Shown piece after piece: positions 1 to 17,336 of a stretch of 64,000 bases of DNA. Positions within the stretch are counted from its first letter, which is position 1, and each line of letters starts with the position of its first letter. The translations under genes and the position numbers were made by a program. Below the pieces are notes generated by a model that did no database searches, was not told the DNA's origin, and worked only from the letters and a program-made list of their open reading frames with translations. The stretch lies in the NCBI RefSeq assembly GCF_000967915.1, contig NC_022549.1, positions 248,001-312,000 of the forward strand. The letters run 5' to 3'. This DNA is from Paracholeplasma brassicae. Lineage in GTDB: Bacteria; Bacillota_I; Bacilli_A; Acholeplasmatales; UBA5453.

Positions 1-1
1 T

Positions 2-1012
2 CAAAAATTCCCACAAGAGGCTCAAGAATTAAAGAGTTCAGTGCTTCAAGATTTCAGTGTTTCAATTGATGCCCTACCAAAATTTGAATTTGGTGGACAA
101 GTCTCAACACGTGCCGCATCCGGTAAGGTTCTGGATTATTTATCCAAAGAATACCCATGCATCATGGGCGGGTCTGCCGATTTAACAGCCTCAACCATGG
201 CTAAAGGCGCAGACGGTCATTTCAGCAAAGAAAACCGTTTGGGCAGAAACATTAATTTTGGTGTTCGTGAGCACGCCATGGGCGCAATCACCAACGGGTT
301 AACTCTACACGGTGGTATTAAAGCATTCTCTGGGGCATTCTTTGTCTTCTCAGACTACATGAAACCATCCTTAAGACTAGCTGCGATCATGCGAATCCCA
401 TCAATCTTTGTTTTCTCACACGACTCAATTGCCGTGGGTGAGGATGGACCAACGCACCAACCGGTCGAACAATTAGCAGGTCTTCGTGCCATTCCAGGTT
501 TAAACGTGATTCGTCCAGCAGACGCTAACGAAACAGCACAAGCTTGGGCAGTTGCTATGAATTCCAAACACACACCAACCGCCATTATTACAACCAGACA
601 AAACGTGAAAACCCTAAGAGACACACCACACCCTCAGTTCAACCGTGGCGCATATGTGATTTCTAAGGAAGAAGGGCCACTCGATGGTATCCTACTTGCC
701 GCTGGTAGTGAGGTATCACTTGCGGTTGAGGTTCAGTCATTGTTAAAAGAAAAGAATAAATACGTACGCGTGGTTTCAATGCCAAGCATGTACATGTTTG
801 ATAAAGAAAAACAAACCTACAAAGACGAAGTGCTTCCAAAAGGCGTAAAAACCTTAGCGCTTGAAATGGGTAGCTCAATGCCTTGGTACAAATACACACC
901 AAACGTTTATGGCATTGATTCTTATGGGGTATCTGCTCCACTTGCGGTGGCCATCAAACATTTTGGATTTACAAAAGAAAAAGTGGAAGAAGTATACTTA
1001 AACATCAAATAA
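2..1012 (+). CDS. tkt: Transketolase, C-terminal part (5' truncated by window edge)
   Basis: The reading frame is open from base 2, so the start codon lies outside the window; 336 residues remain of a family usually about 650 long. Transketolase moves two-carbon ketol units between sugar phosphates in the non-oxidative pentose phosphate pathway, using thiamine pyrophosphate. The visible part is the pyrimidine-binding and C-terminal domains: GGSADLTAS, then NFGVREHAMG with the glutamate expected to activate the cofactor, then AVGEDGPTHQPVEQLAGLR, the family's most recognisable stretch. The C-terminal third is the ordinary transketolase C domain. A short hairpin follows directly at the stop codon. 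No sign of damage is seen in the visible part. Confidence 0.95.
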   Translation, partial: QKFPQEAQELKSSVLQDFSVSIDALPKFEFGGQVSTRAASGKVLDYLSKEYPCIMGGSADLTASTMAKGADGHFSKENRLGRNINFGVREHAMGAITNGLTLHGGIKAFSGAFFVFSDYMKPSLRLAAIMRIPSIFVFSHDSIAVGEDGPTHQPVEQLAGLRAIPGLNVIRPADANETAQAWAVAMNSKHTPTAIITTRQNVKTLRDTPHPQFNRGAYVISKEEGPLDGILLAAGSEVSLAVEVQSLLKEKNKYVRVVSMPSMYMFDKEKQTYKDEVLPKGVKTLALEMGSSMPWYKYTPNVYGIDSYGVSAPLAVAIKHFGFTKEKVEEVYLNIK

Positions 1013-1033
1013 GGCGAGCAATCGCCTTTCTTT
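1011..1033 (+). terminator. Hairpin after tkt, probable terminator
   Basis: A 7-bp perfect stem (AAGGCGA with TCGCCTT, four-base loop) overlaps the tkt stop codon and is followed by TCTTT. The T tract is short, so termination may be partial. Confidence 0.5.
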
Positions 1034-1099
1034 GACGATTAAGGCCAGTCTTTTAAATTGGCCGAAATCGTTTTACACACAAACTTAGGAAGTGATATT

Positions 1100-2947
1100 A
1101 TGTATGACGTATTAGTCGTCGGTGGTGGACACGCCGGAATCGAAGCGTGTTTGGCCGCAGCCCGCATGGGCAAAAAAACAGCGTTAGTAACAGGAAAGCT
1201 TGATCGCGTTGGGGCAATGAGTTGTAACCCATCGATTGGTGGACCAGCCAAAGGGATTGTTGTTCGAGAAATTGATGCGCTTGGTGGCCAAATGGCCAGA
1301 AGTGCAGACCTTGGACAAATCCAAATGAAAATGTTGAATCTTTCAAAAGGACCAGCAGTTTGGGCATTAAGAGCACAAATTGATAAGTTGGCGTATCCTA
1401 AGATCATGTTAGAGATACTAGAAAACCAAGAAAATCTAACGTTAATTGAAGCGTTAGTGGATCATTTAATTATTAATGACAACCAAGCGTGTGGCGTTGT
1501 TTTAGAATCAAACGAAGAAATCAAGTCAAAGACCGTGGTGATTACCACAGGTACTTATTTAGATAGCCGTATTCTAAGAGGACATGAAAAAACCGTGTCA
1601 GGCCCAGATGGTCAACCGACCACTAAAGGGATCTCAAAACAATTAGCAGACCTCGGATTTGAAATGGTCAGACTAAAAACAGGTACCCCGCCAAGGGTAC
1701 TAAAAAGTAGTATCGATTATACGAAGACTACCATTCAAAACGCGGACGACAAATTTCAAACGTTCAGCTTTGACCCACTAATCACAGAAATGGGTCATCA
1801 AGAACCTTGTTATTTGACTCACACCAACCTAGACACACATGGCATCATCAACATTAATCTTAATTTGTCATCAATGTATGGCGGCATTGTTGAAGGGGTA
1901 GGACCAAGGTACTGCCCATCGATCGAAGACAAAGTCGTTCGTTTCTCTGATAAAGAAAGACACCAAATCTTCCTAGAACCAGAAAGTATGGCCTTAGATG
2001 AAATTTATGTCCAAGGACTATCGACGTCAATGCCAAAAGAAATTCAAGAGAAAATGGTGCATTCGATTAAGGGGTTAGAAAATGCGGTCATTGTAAGATA
2101 CGCTTACGCAATTGAATACGACGCGATTAATCCAACCCAACTTTATCAATCACTTGAAACAAGAAAAATCGAAAACTTATTTTGTGCCGGACAAATCAAT
2201 GGCACCTCAGGTTACGAAGAAGCGGCTGGTCAAGGGTTAATGGCAGGGATTAATGCTGTCTTAAAAATTGATCAAAAGGAACCGTTTGTCTTAAAACGAA
2301 ACGAAGCCTACATTGGCGTCTTAATTGATGACTTAATTACCAAAGGCACCAAAGAACCTTACCGTTTACTTACCTCAAGAGCTGAACACCGCTTATTACT
2401 TAGACACGATAACGCGGACTTAAGATTAAGAGAGTATGGGTATCGTTTAGGATTGCTTGATCAGACTCGATACGATCAGTTTTTAGAAAAAAAAGCACAA
2501 ATTGACGAAATTAAAGCACAAATCGAAGAAGTCGTTGTTCTGCCGAATGACGAAAATAACCGATTGTTAAGACAACAAGGTTCAAGTAAAATAAGTGACA
2601 GAATAAAGTTAAATGAACTATTAAAACGACCAGAAATCCATTATAATGTAATTAAGCATTTCATTCCTACGAGTGCTTCTGATACGGTATTAGAACAAGT
2701 TGAAATTCAAGTGAAGTATCGAGGCTATATCGATAAAGCGTATAAAGAAGCCGAAAAAATGGTCCGTGTTGATGAAAAACCAATCCCTAAAGACATCAAT
2801 TACGATTTAATTCGAAATCTAGCAATCGAAGCAAGAGAAAAGTTTAAAAAGATAAGACCGACAACCCTAGGTGCCGCTAGTCGGATTTCAGGGGTTAATC
2901 CATCGGACATTTCTATCTTACTCGTCTACTTGGAGTCAATTAAATGA
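1100..2947 (+). CDS. mnmG: tRNA uridine-5-carboxymethylaminomethyl modification enzyme MnmG (GidA)
   Basis: With MnmE, this FAD protein installs the carboxymethylaminomethyl group on uridine 34 of tRNAs. The dinucleotide-binding motif [11 protein letters not shown] is at the N terminus, followed by [13 protein letters not shown], and the C-terminal half has [18 protein letters not shown] and [12 protein letters not shown], all family signatures. The 615-residue length is normal. I chose ATG 1100 over the in-frame TTG at 1058 because AGGAAG sits just upstream and the protein then starts right at the FAD motif. The stop overlaps the rsmG start as ATGA, so the two are translationally coupled. 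Confidence 0.96.
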   Translation: MYDVLVVGGGHAGIEACLAAARMGKKTALVTGKLDRVGAMSCNPSIGGPAKGIVVREIDALGGQMARSADLGQIQMKMLNLSKGPAVWALRAQIDKLAYPKIMLEILENQENLTLIEALVDHLIINDNQACGVVLESNEEIKSKTVVITTGTYLDSRILRGHEKTVSGPDGQPTTKGISKQLADLGFEMVRLKTGTPPRVLKSSIDYTKTTIQNADDKFQTFSFDPLITEMGHQEPCYLTHTNLDTHGIININLNLSSMYGGIVEGVGPRYCPSIEDKVVRFSDKERHQIFLEPESMALDEIYVQGLSTSMPKEIQEKMVHSIKGLENAVIVRYAYAIEYDAINPTQLYQSLETRKIENLFCAGQINGTSGYEEAAGQGLMAGINAVLKIDQKEPFVLKRNEAYIGVLIDDLITKGTKEPYRLLTSRAEHRLLLRHDNADLRLREYGYRLGLLDQTRYDQFLEKKAQIDEIKAQIEEVVVLPNDENNRLLRQQGSSKISDRIKLNELLKRPEIHYNVIKHFIPTSASDTVLEQVEIQVKYRGYIDKAYKEAEKMVRVDEKPIPKDINYDLIRNLAIEAREKFKKIRPTTLGAASRISGVNPSDISILLVYLESIK

Positions 2948-3636
2948 GAACGCAATTTTTAAGTGACTTAGGGATCACATTAACCGAGGTTCAATTAAAC
3001 CAATTTGAAACCTACTTTAATTATTTAATCGAACAAAACCAGGTGATGAACTTAACAGCAATCACTGAGGAAAAAGATGTGTACTACAAACATTTCTACG
3101 ATTCGGTGTCTTTAATTAAAGCCATTGACTTCAACGCCATACAATCAATATGTGACATAGGGGCAGGCGCAGGCTTTCCAAGTATTCCCTTAAAAATCAT
3201 TTTTCCACACTTACAAGTAACGATTGTTGAATCCCTTCAAAAACGAATTGGGTTCTTATCAAGATTGTCACTTAAATTGGAAATTGACGGGATCGAGTTG
3301 ATTGCGAACCGTGCCGAAGTATTTGCAGAAAATAATCGCAACCGTTTTGATTTAGTGACCGCAAGAGCCGTCGCGCCAATCAAAATATTAGATGAACTTG
3401 CCCTACCGATGGTTAAACTCGGAGGGACACTATTAGCAATGAAAGCGTCTAATTTTCATGAAGAATTAAAAGAAGCGAGTAAAGGCATTACCATCTTGGG
3501 TGGCAGAGTTGAACGTGTTGAATCGTTTGAACTACCATTTGATTATGGCGTACGTCATTTGCTTGTTATAAAAAAAGTAAAAATAAACGATAAATACCCA
3601 AGAAGTTACGCACAGATAAAAAACAAACCGTTATAA
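2944..3636 (+). CDS. rsmG: 16S rRNA (guanine527-N7)-methyltransferase RsmG
   Basis: RsmG methylates G527 in the 530 loop of 16S rRNA with S-adenosylmethionine. The SAM-binding loop reads [17 protein letters not shown] at about residues 74-90, and VTARAVAP and the C-terminal VRHLLVIKK strand are typical of the family. At 230 residues it is normal length. The start overlaps the mnmG stop by four bases. The mnmG-rsmG-parA-parB order is the classic origin-proximal arrangement in Firmicutes. Confidence 0.95.
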   Translation: MRTQFLSDLGITLTEVQLNQFETYFNYLIEQNQVMNLTAITEEKDVYYKHFYDSVSLIKAIDFNAIQSICDIGAGAGFPSIPLKIIFPHLQVTIVESLQKRIGFLSRLSLKLEIDGIELIANRAEVFAENNRNRFDLVTARAVAPIKILDELALPMVKLGGTLLAMKASNFHEELKEASKGITILGGRVERVESFELPFDYGVRHLLVIKKVKINDKYPRSYAQIKNKPL

Positions 3637-3648
3637 AGGAGGGCATGT

Positions 3649-4452
3649 ATGGGCAAAGTCATTTCTGTAGCCAACCAAAAAGGTGGCGTAGGCAAAACCA
3701 CAACGAGCGTGAATTTGAGCGCATCACTGGTCTACTATGGCAAGAAAGTTTTGTTAGTGGATTTTGATGCACAAGGCAGCGCAACCACGTCACTAGGCAT
3801 AAACAGAAGTACACTAAATGGCAATCTTTATGACGCATTGATGGGGGAAATGGATATCACAGACGTGATATTAGAAGTGCCTATCCAAGGTAGAAAAGAA
3901 GTATTGCATGTCATACCAGCAACCATTGATTTAGCCGGTATTGACTACAAGTTATTAGAAAAAGAGAATCACGAATACGTTTTTGATCAACTCGTAAAGA
4001 AAGTCAAAGACAATTACGATTACGTTATTATTGATTGTGCACCTGCGCTAGGGCTAACCACATTAAACGCATTATACGCAAGCGATTCGGTTTTAATTCC
4101 GATTCAATGCCAGTTTTTAGCGATTGATGGCTTAACACAATTACTCAACACAGTTCGTGTTGTACAAAAAAACCTTAAAGTGAATAAGCGTGAACTGACC
4201 ATCGAAGGTGTGTTATTGACGATGTTAGATAAACGAACAAAAGCCGGTTGGGCGATCGTAAATGAAATTAAAGAGTATTTCCAAGAAGGGGTATTTAAAA
4301 CCTTCATCACAAGTAACGTTGCTGCGCAAGTCGCACCGACTTATGGCATACCAATTTTAACCTACGCACCGAAATCGCCAGCCGCTGTTTTATACAAATC
4401 ATTAGCTAAGGAGTTGATTGATAACAATGAAAAACGACAAAGCATTAGGTAG
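3649..4452 (+). CDS. parA: Chromosome partitioning ATPase ParA (Soj)
   Basis: ParA is a DNA-binding ATPase that works with ParB at parS to position the replication origin. The deviant Walker A motif KGGVGKTTT lies at residues 9-17, the LLVDFDAQGSATT A' motif follows, and VIIDCAPALG is the Walker B strand. Length is 267 residues, normal for chromosomal Soj. AAAGGAGG lies just upstream of ATG 3649. It overlaps parB by about 26 bases in another frame, indicating coupling. A candidate parS site lies inside rsmI at 48829-48844. Confidence 0.96.
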   Translation: MGKVISVANQKGGVGKTTTSVNLSASLVYYGKKVLLVDFDAQGSATTSLGINRSTLNGNLYDALMGEMDITDVILEVPIQGRKEVLHVIPATIDLAGIDYKLLEKENHEYVFDQLVKKVKDNYDYVIIDCAPALGLTTLNALYASDSVLIPIQCQFLAIDGLTQLLNTVRVVQKNLKVNKRELTIEGVLLTMLDKRTKAGWAIVNEIKEYFQEGVFKTFITSNVAAQVAPTYGIPILTYAPKSPAAVLYKSLAKELIDNNEKRQSIR

Positions 4453-5260
4453 AGGATTAAAAGATTTGTTATTTGAAAACGTCATTGATGAAATTCAAGA
4501 CGGGGAACGAATCTTAGAAATCCCATTAAAAGAAATCACACCAAACCCATTTCAACCAAGACGTATTTTCGATCCTGAAAAGATTAATGATCTTGCGCAA
4601 TCGATTAACGAGCACGGTGTATTCCAACCAATCATTATCAAAAAAGTTAAAGACGGGTACATGATTGTTTCAGGCGAACGCAGGTTTCGTGCGGCAAAAC
4701 AAGTTGGTTTAACCACCATTCCAGCCATCGTTAGAGCTTACGATCCACAAAAAGTCGCAGAAATTTCATTGGTCGAAAATCTTCAAAGAGAAGATTTATC
4801 ACCAATTGAAGAAGCAGAAGCGTACTCAAGCATCATGCGATCAATGGAAATGACGCAAAAAGAATTGGCAGATAAAATCGGAAAATCAAGAAGTTATGTG
4901 ACTAACGTCTTAGGTCTATTAAACTTACCAGAAGACGTACAAGGCATGCTGTTGGATAAAAAGATTTCAATGGCTCACGCGCGCGTTCTATCAAAACTAG
5001 ATAACATCGCTCGAATTAAGCTGTTGGCTAATCGAATTGTCAATGAAGGTTTAAGTGTAAGACAAATTGAACAGCTGGCACAAACCGAGGCAAAAGCCAA
5101 TAAACAAAAACGAGAAGCGAAGCCGTTAACCTTCATGATGTATGAACAAGCACTTAAACAAAACGCAGGCTTAAAGGCAAGTGTTACAAAAAATAAACTG
5201 ACAATCAACGTTAAAGATGAAAACGAACTAAAAAAATTAGTGGAGAAACTCTTAGGATGA
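4427..5260 (+). CDS. parB: Chromosome partitioning protein ParB (Spo0J)
   Basis: ParB loads on parS sites and spreads as a CTP-dependent clamp. The sequence shows the N-terminal ALGRGLKDLLF, the NPFQPRR segment, the CTP-binding motif VSGERRFRAAK, and a helix-turn-helix beginning MTQKELADKIGKSRSYVTN. Length from ATG 4427 is 277 residues. A TTG at 4418 in the same frame is possible, but it would sit only four bases from the AAGGAG ribosome-binding site and add three non-conserved residues. The stop codon overlaps the start of the next small gene as ATGA. Confidence 0.94.
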   Translation: MKNDKALGRGLKDLLFENVIDEIQDGERILEIPLKEITPNPFQPRRIFDPEKINDLAQSINEHGVFQPIIIKKVKDGYMIVSGERRFRAAKQVGLTTIPAIVRAYDPQKVAEISLVENLQREDLSPIEEAEAYSSIMRSMEMTQKELADKIGKSRSYVTNVLGLLNLPEDVQGMLLDKKISMAHARVLSKLDNIARIKLLANRIVNEGLSVRQIEQLAQTEAKANKQKREAKPLTFMMYEQALKQNAGLKASVTKNKLTINVKDENELKKLVEKLLG

Positions 5261-5430
5261 TTTATCAAGTTGGCGATAAGATCACGACCAAAAAGAAACA
5301 CGTTTGTGGGTCTAATACGTGGGTTATCATACGTACGGGCGCGGATATTAAGATAAAATGCGCAGGATGTGCGCGCGAAGTAATGATTCCAAAGTATGAA
5401 CTCGACAAGAAAGTCAAACCGGAAACTTAG
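5257..5430 (+). CDS. DUF951 family protein
   Basis: This 57-residue protein begins at an ATG overlapping the parB stop. It carries HVCGSNTWVIIRTGADIKIK followed by CAGCAREVMIPK, the pattern of the small conserved DUF951 family of Firmicutes, with three cysteines that could bind metal. Its function is unknown. Its position directly after parB recurs in related genomes as far as I recall, so it may be linked to chromosome or nucleic-acid work, but that is only inference. Confidence 0.85.
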   Translation: MIYQVGDKITTKKKHVCGSNTWVIIRTGADIKIKCAGCAREVMIPKYELDKKVKPET

Positions 5431-5468
5431 GGTTTAAAAAGAAAATTTCAAAAAATTCAAATTAGGTG

Positions 5469-5497
5469 TTGCATTTTTGTCTAATACTTGTTAGAAT
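5469..5497 (+). promoter_or_regulatory. Promoter of tRNA-Tyr / rrn operon 1 (P1)
   Basis: TTGCAT (5469-5474) and TAGAAT (5492-5497) are separated by exactly 17 bases, and tRNA-Tyr starts 19 bases later. The TAGAAT -10 element recurs at the other rrn promoters in this window. Confidence 0.75.
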
Positions 5498-5516
5498 AAA
5501 AAAGCAACAGTTAATT

Positions 5517-5601
5517 GGAGGGGTAGCGAAGAGGCTAAACGCGGCAGACTGTAAATCTGCTCCCTAAGGGTTCGGCGGTTCGAAACCGTCCCCCTCCACC
5601 A
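5517..5601 (+). tRNA. tRNA-Tyr (GTA)
   Basis: The acceptor arms GGAGGGG and CCCCTCC pair, the anticodon loop reads CTGTAAA, and a long variable arm marks a class II tRNA. CCA is encoded. It lies between two promoters and upstream of the first 16S gene, so it is probably co-transcribed with rrn operon 1. Confidence 0.95.
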
Positions 5602-5646
5602 TCTTAACACTTTAAAAATAAAGGTTATAAAAGTTGACGAAAATAC

Positions 5647-5675
5647 TTGACAACCTGTTTTTAAGATGTTAGAAT
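5647..5675 (+). promoter_or_regulatory. Promoter of rrn operon 1 (P2)
   Basis: TTGACA (5647-5652) and TAGAAT (5670-5675) have a 17-base spacer, close to consensus, upstream of the 16S leader. Confidence 0.85.
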
Positions 5676-5816
5676 GAATAAGCGTGTTAAACGCATCGAA
5701 GTAAATTAGGTCTTTGAAAACTGAATGATGATGAGGAAATTACGAATTAAAAAAAACAATTCTAATGGATAAAAAAAGAAATTAGAGCTAAAGAGAAAAA
5801 CAAAACATAAACATAT
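5676..5816 (+). other. 16S leader with boxA-like element and processing stem, operon 1
   Basis: TCTTTGAAAACTGAATGATG from 5711 resembles the boxA-type leader element of Bacilli. It is nearly the reverse complement of 7418-7439 downstream of 16S, so the two arms can form the long duplex cut by RNase III around pre-16S rRNA. Confidence 0.75.
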
Positions 5817-7344
<1,528 letters not shown>

Positions 7345-7417
7345 TAAGGAAAACAAGGCTTAAGAAGCCGAGATCGCATCTCGTAAAGAGATGATACAAA
7401 CCAATTCGTAATGAAAT

Positions 7418-7439
7418 CATCATATTCAGTTTTGAAAGA
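7418..7439 (+). other. 3' arm of the pre-16S processing stem, operon 1
   Basis: TCATCATATTCAGTTTTGAA pairs with the leader at 5711-5733 with few mismatches. The same arm is present in operon 2 at 14088-14109. Confidence 0.7.
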
Positions 7440-7488
7440 CTTAAGAGTTTTTCTTGAAATAAGTTAAGGTATAAAAACCCTTAAAAAA

Positions 7489-7565
7489 GGGCCTATAGCT
7501 CAGCTGGTTAGAGCGCACGGCTGATAACCGTGAGGTCGATGGTTCGAGTCCATTTAGGCCCACCA
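7489..7565 (+). tRNA. tRNA-Ile (GAT), 16S-23S spacer of operon 1
   Basis: GGGCCTA pairs with TAGGCCC, the anticodon loop contains GAT, and CCA is encoded. It is the only tRNA in the spacer; no tRNA-Ala is present. A single spacer tRNA-Ile is familiar from the acholeplasma/phytoplasma group. Confidence 0.97.
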
Positions 7566-7654
7566 TTTAACTTGTGCACTCAGTCAAATGAGCGTACTTT
7601 AATAACCTATAATATAGGTTGAGATCTTTGAAAAGTAGATAAATTCTGTCGTAA

Positions 7655-10505
<2,851 letters not shown>

Positions 10506-10540
10506 TACAATAATACAGAATTTATCTAGTTTTGAGAGAC

Positions 10541-10652
10541 GTCTGGTGACGATAGCGAAGTGGACACACCTGTTCCCATACCGAACACAGTAGTTAAGCA
10601 CTTCAGCGCCGAAAATAGTACCTGTAGGTGCAAAGATAGGACGTTGCCGGGC
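10541..10652 (+). rRNA. rrf: 5S ribosomal RNA, operon 1
   Basis: The terminal stem GTCTGGT / GCCGGGC closes a 112-base gene with the usual CCATACCGAACACAG and GTTAAGC blocks. It lies 36 bases after 23S. Confidence 0.96.
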
Positions 10653-10663
10653 TAATCTTAAAC

Positions 10664-10740
10664 GCCTAAATAGCTCAGTTGGTTAGAGCACCTGACTGTT
10701 AATCAGGGGGTCCTAGGTTCGAGTCCTAGTTTGGGCGCCA
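10664..10740 (+). tRNA. tRNA-Asn (GTT), first copy
   Basis: GCCTAAA pairs with TTTGGGC, the anticodon is GTT and CCA is encoded. It closes rrn operon 1. Confidence 0.97.
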
Positions 10741-10754
10741 CTGATTACTTCAAT

Positions 10755-10776
10755 CGGCTTTTAGGCCGTTTTTTTT
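10755..10776 (+). terminator. Terminator of rrn operon 1
   Basis: CGGC and GCCG form a short stem (extended by a T-G pair, loop TTTA) followed by eight Ts. Confidence 0.75.
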
Positions 10777-10847
10777 ATAAAAAAATAGACTTAGTAGATA
10801 GTTATAAACCCAGTTAAAGACATTTCACTGTTTTTTTAAAAATCTCC

Positions 10848-10875
10848 TTTACAGTTTATCAAAGTATGATATAAT
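10848..10875 (+). promoter_or_regulatory. Promoter of the free-standing 5S-tRNA-Asn unit
   Basis: TTTACA (10848-10853) and a perfect TATAAT (10870-10875), spacer 16, lie 13 bases upstream of the second 5S gene and after the operon 1 terminator. Confidence 0.75.
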
Positions 10876-10888
10876 ATTATTACGACAC

Positions 10889-11000
10889 GTCTGGTGACGA
10901 TAGCGAAGTGGACACACCTGTTCCCATACCGAACACAGTAGTTAAGCACTTCAGCGCCGAAAATAGTACCTGTAGGTGCAAAGATAGGACGTTGCCGGGC
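10889..11000 (+). rRNA. rrf: 5S ribosomal RNA, extra copy outside the rrn operons
   Basis: This 112-base sequence matches the operon 1 5S gene with no difference that I see. The homology begins just before the gene and extends through the following tRNA-Asn, so the unit arose by tandem duplication of the operon end. It has its own promoter and terminator. Confidence 0.95.
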
Positions 11001-11011
11001 AAATCTTAAAC

Positions 11012-11088
11012 GCCTAAATAGCTCAGTAGGTTAGAGCACCTGACTGTTAATCAGGGGGTCCTAGGTTCGAGTCCTAGTTTGGGCGCCA
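11012..11088 (+). tRNA. tRNA-Asn (GTT), second copy
   Basis: It is identical to the first copy except for one D-loop base (CAGTAGG against CAGTTGG). Acceptor pairing, GTT anticodon and CCA are intact. Confidence 0.95.
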
Positions 11089-11102
11089 CTATTTAAATCA
11101 AG

Positions 11103-11125
11103 TCCACAATTGTGGATTTTTTTTA
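11103..11125 (+). terminator. Terminator of the 5S-tRNA-Asn unit
   Basis: TCCACAATTGTGGA is a perfect palindrome followed by eight Ts. Confidence 0.85.
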
Positions 11126-12056
11126 TTTATGGGTACATACTGTTTAATGGAAAGTTTGACAAATTGAAAAATAATATGTCTCTGTAATAAGTAGCCCGAT
11201 CCATTTTAAAACAGTAGAACAAGCAATCAACATCATGGATGTCTCTTGTGATACTTAATTACTCTATTCGAACCATTTCTTATCAACTTGTCTATTTGCA
11301 TGATCAACTTTTATTGGTTGACTACGTATATGAAATTGACGTTTTCATAGATATCCCCTCAAATACGAAAAAGAGTAAGTTTTATTCTTATCTATTTAAT
11401 AGACTCATGGCATTTCGACTTCACTTAGGTAGTAAGTAGTTGTATCTTACGTTTTCGGCAAGAAGTTTACCGTTTAAGTAATAAGAAGCTATTCTTGATT
11501 CCGTTTTCCAAAAAGTAATTAAAGCAATTAACCGTTTTTAACAGTCATTCCAGGTTTGTAACTTTCATGTGAATTAATTTAGTATGAAAAGATACTTTCA
11601 TCAAGTAGATGAATTAAACTGTGTTGTGTTGTCCAATCAGGTGATTAGTATCAATAAAGTAAAAGAGTATCTATATAGGGTTGCATCATTTTTCAACCTG
11701 AAAACTAGGTAAATGGTTATCAAAATAGTCTGCAGACCGTTCTTCTTGATACGCCATGAATATTGAAAACATTTTCATAGCATAAAGTTTGTCTAACAAC
11801 GCCACCTAATCCAGCGTAATCTGGTAGGCACATGTAACCACACAATCACTTTCTCTACAAATCTTTGTTATGCAATTACAAAACAATTGCATTTCATGAG
11901 TTTTTTTATCTAGCGATTCCTAAATCTTTTTTAGAAGCAAACAAAGAAATGATTCAGTATGTGAACCGACTGAGCGATTATTTGTTTGTGTTGATGAGAC
12001 AAATAAATAAGGAAGCGGGAAACAAAGAGAAGAAGTTAGAAACAATCAAATAGCGT
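11126..12056 (+). other. Decayed intergenic region between the two rrn operons
   Basis: About 930 bases carry no intact gene. Frames are short; the longest (11239-11439, 66 codons) has no ribosome-binding site and no recognisable motif. The one recognisable piece is the cobalamin adenosyltransferase tail at 11865-12053. The region looks like remains of former genes. Confidence 0.6.
11865..12053 (+). pseudogene. Remnant of a PduO-type cob(I)alamin adenosyltransferase (C-terminal end)
   Basis: The frame ending at 12053 encodes YVNRLSDYLFVLMRQINKEA, which matches the conserved C-terminal helix of PduO-type ATP:cob(I)alamin adenosyltransferases (NRLSDYLFVLARYxN). The N-terminal ATP-binding part expected about 130 codons upstream is absent: the sequence before about 11913 reads as unrelated, and only a TTG without a good ribosome-binding site could start the frame. 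A strong terminator follows, as at the end of a former gene. The family match is recalled, not searched. Confidence 0.6.
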
Positions 12057-12094
12057 AAAAAACACCAAAAAGGGCAACCGGAAGGTGTTTTTTT
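12057..12094 (+). terminator. Terminator after the adenosyltransferase remnant
   Basis: AAAAACACC and GGTGTTTTT form a perfect stem around a 17-base loop, followed by more Ts. It insulates rrn operon 2 from upstream transcription. Confidence 0.8.
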
Positions 12095-12108
12095 GATAAA
12101 AGAGGGGA

Positions 12109-12123
12109 TGTACGCGCGCGTAT
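12109..12123. other. Alternating purine-pyrimidine tract with a CG-rich palindrome
   Basis: TGTACGCGCGCGTAT alternates pyrimidine and purine for 15 bases and includes the 12-bp palindrome TACGCGCGCGTA. It is followed by a TATATATA stretch. It lies about 100 bases upstream of the rrn operon 2 promoters in AT-rich surroundings. Confidence 0.7.
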
Positions 12124-12224
12124 TATATATAAAGGGGAGAGTAGGATAAAAAAATAGCATGATGAAACGCCCGTTAAGGTTGTCGATAAGCCAAAAAAAG
12201 GGTAAAAAAAGATGATAAAAAGTG

Positions 12225-12253
12225 TTGACAAAGAAAATGGATTGATATAGAAT
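12225..12253 (+). promoter_or_regulatory. rrn operon 2 promoter P1
   Basis: TTGACA (12225-12230) and TAGAAT (12248-12253) with a 17-base spacer. Confidence 0.8.
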
Positions 12254-12318
12254 AGAACACGGCGACAACGAGAAGCTCACGAAAGAAAAACAAAAAACAA
12301 AACTTGAAAACAAAAAGG

Positions 12319-12347
12319 TTGACAAGCGAAGTTGGAAATGTTAGAAT
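12319..12347 (+). promoter_or_regulatory. rrn operon 2 promoter P2
   Basis: TTGACA (12319-12324) and TAGAAT (12342-12347) with a 17-base spacer, 94 bases downstream of P1. Tandem promoters are usual for strongly expressed rrn operons. Confidence 0.85.
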
Positions 12348-12486
12348 AAATGAGCGCCTTAAAGAGGTCGCAAGATAGGTCTTTGAAAACTGAATGATGA
12401 TGAGGAAATTACGAATTAAAAAAAAACAATTCTAATGGATAAAAAAAGAAATTAGAGCTAAAGAGAAAAACAAAACATAAACATAT
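12348..12486 (+). other. 16S leader with boxA-like element, operon 2
   Basis: From about 12378 it repeats the operon 1 leader, with one extra A in the poly-A run near 12419. The TCTTTGAAAACTGAATG arm again pairs with sequence downstream of 16S. Confidence 0.75.
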
Positions 12487-14014
<1,528 letters not shown>

Positions 14015-14158
14015 TAAGGAAAACAAGGCTTAAGAAGCCGAGATCGCATCTCGTAAAGAGATGATACAAACCAATTCGTAATGAAATCATCATATTCAGT
14101 TTTGAAAGACTTAAGAGTTTTTCTTGAAATAAGTTAAGGTATAAAAACCCTTAAAAAA

Positions 14159-14235
14159 GGGCCTATAGCTCAGCTGGTTAGAGCGCACGGCTGATAACCG
14201 TGAGGTCGATGGTTCGAGTCCATTTAGGCCCACCA
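14159..14235 (+). tRNA. tRNA-Ile (GAT), 16S-23S spacer of operon 2
   Basis: Identical to the operon 1 spacer tRNA, with intact cloverleaf, GAT anticodon and encoded CCA. Confidence 0.97.
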
Positions 14236-14324
14236 TTTAACTTGTGCACTCAGTCAAATGAGCGTACTTTAATAACCTATAATATAGGTTGAGATCTTTG
14301 AAAAGTAGATAAATTCTGTCGTAA

Positions 14325-17175
<2,851 letters not shown>

Positions 17176-17210
17176 TACAATAATACAGAATTTATCTAGT
17201 TTTGAGAGAC

Positions 17211-17322
17211 GTCTGGTGACGATAGCGAAGTGGACACACCTGTTCCCATACCGAACACAGTAGTTAAGCACTTCAGCGCCGAAAATAGTACCTGTACGTG
17301 CAAAGATAGGACGTTGCCGGGC
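17211..17322 (+). rRNA. rrf: 5S ribosomal RNA, operon 2
   Basis: Same 112-base gene, with C at 17297 where the other two copies have G (CCTGTACGTG against CCTGTAGGTG). It leads without a terminator into an 11-tRNA cluster instead of tRNA-Asn. Confidence 0.95.
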
Positions 17323-17336
17323 GAACTCAACCAAAT

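Noticed and set aside
1043-1063. GGCCA/TGGCC inverted repeat and a TTGACG box before mnmG
   Set aside because: The stem is only five base pairs and no matching -10 at proper spacing was found.
11239-11439. 66-codon frame in the inter-operon gap
   Set aside because: No ribosome-binding site, no recognisable motif and surrounded by decayed DNA; kept only as part of the intergenic description.
11690-11810. Minus-strand frame of about 38 codons (KMFSIFMAYQEERSADYFD) in the same gap
   Set aside because: It reads somewhat like protein, but the length is within chance expectation and no family came to mind.
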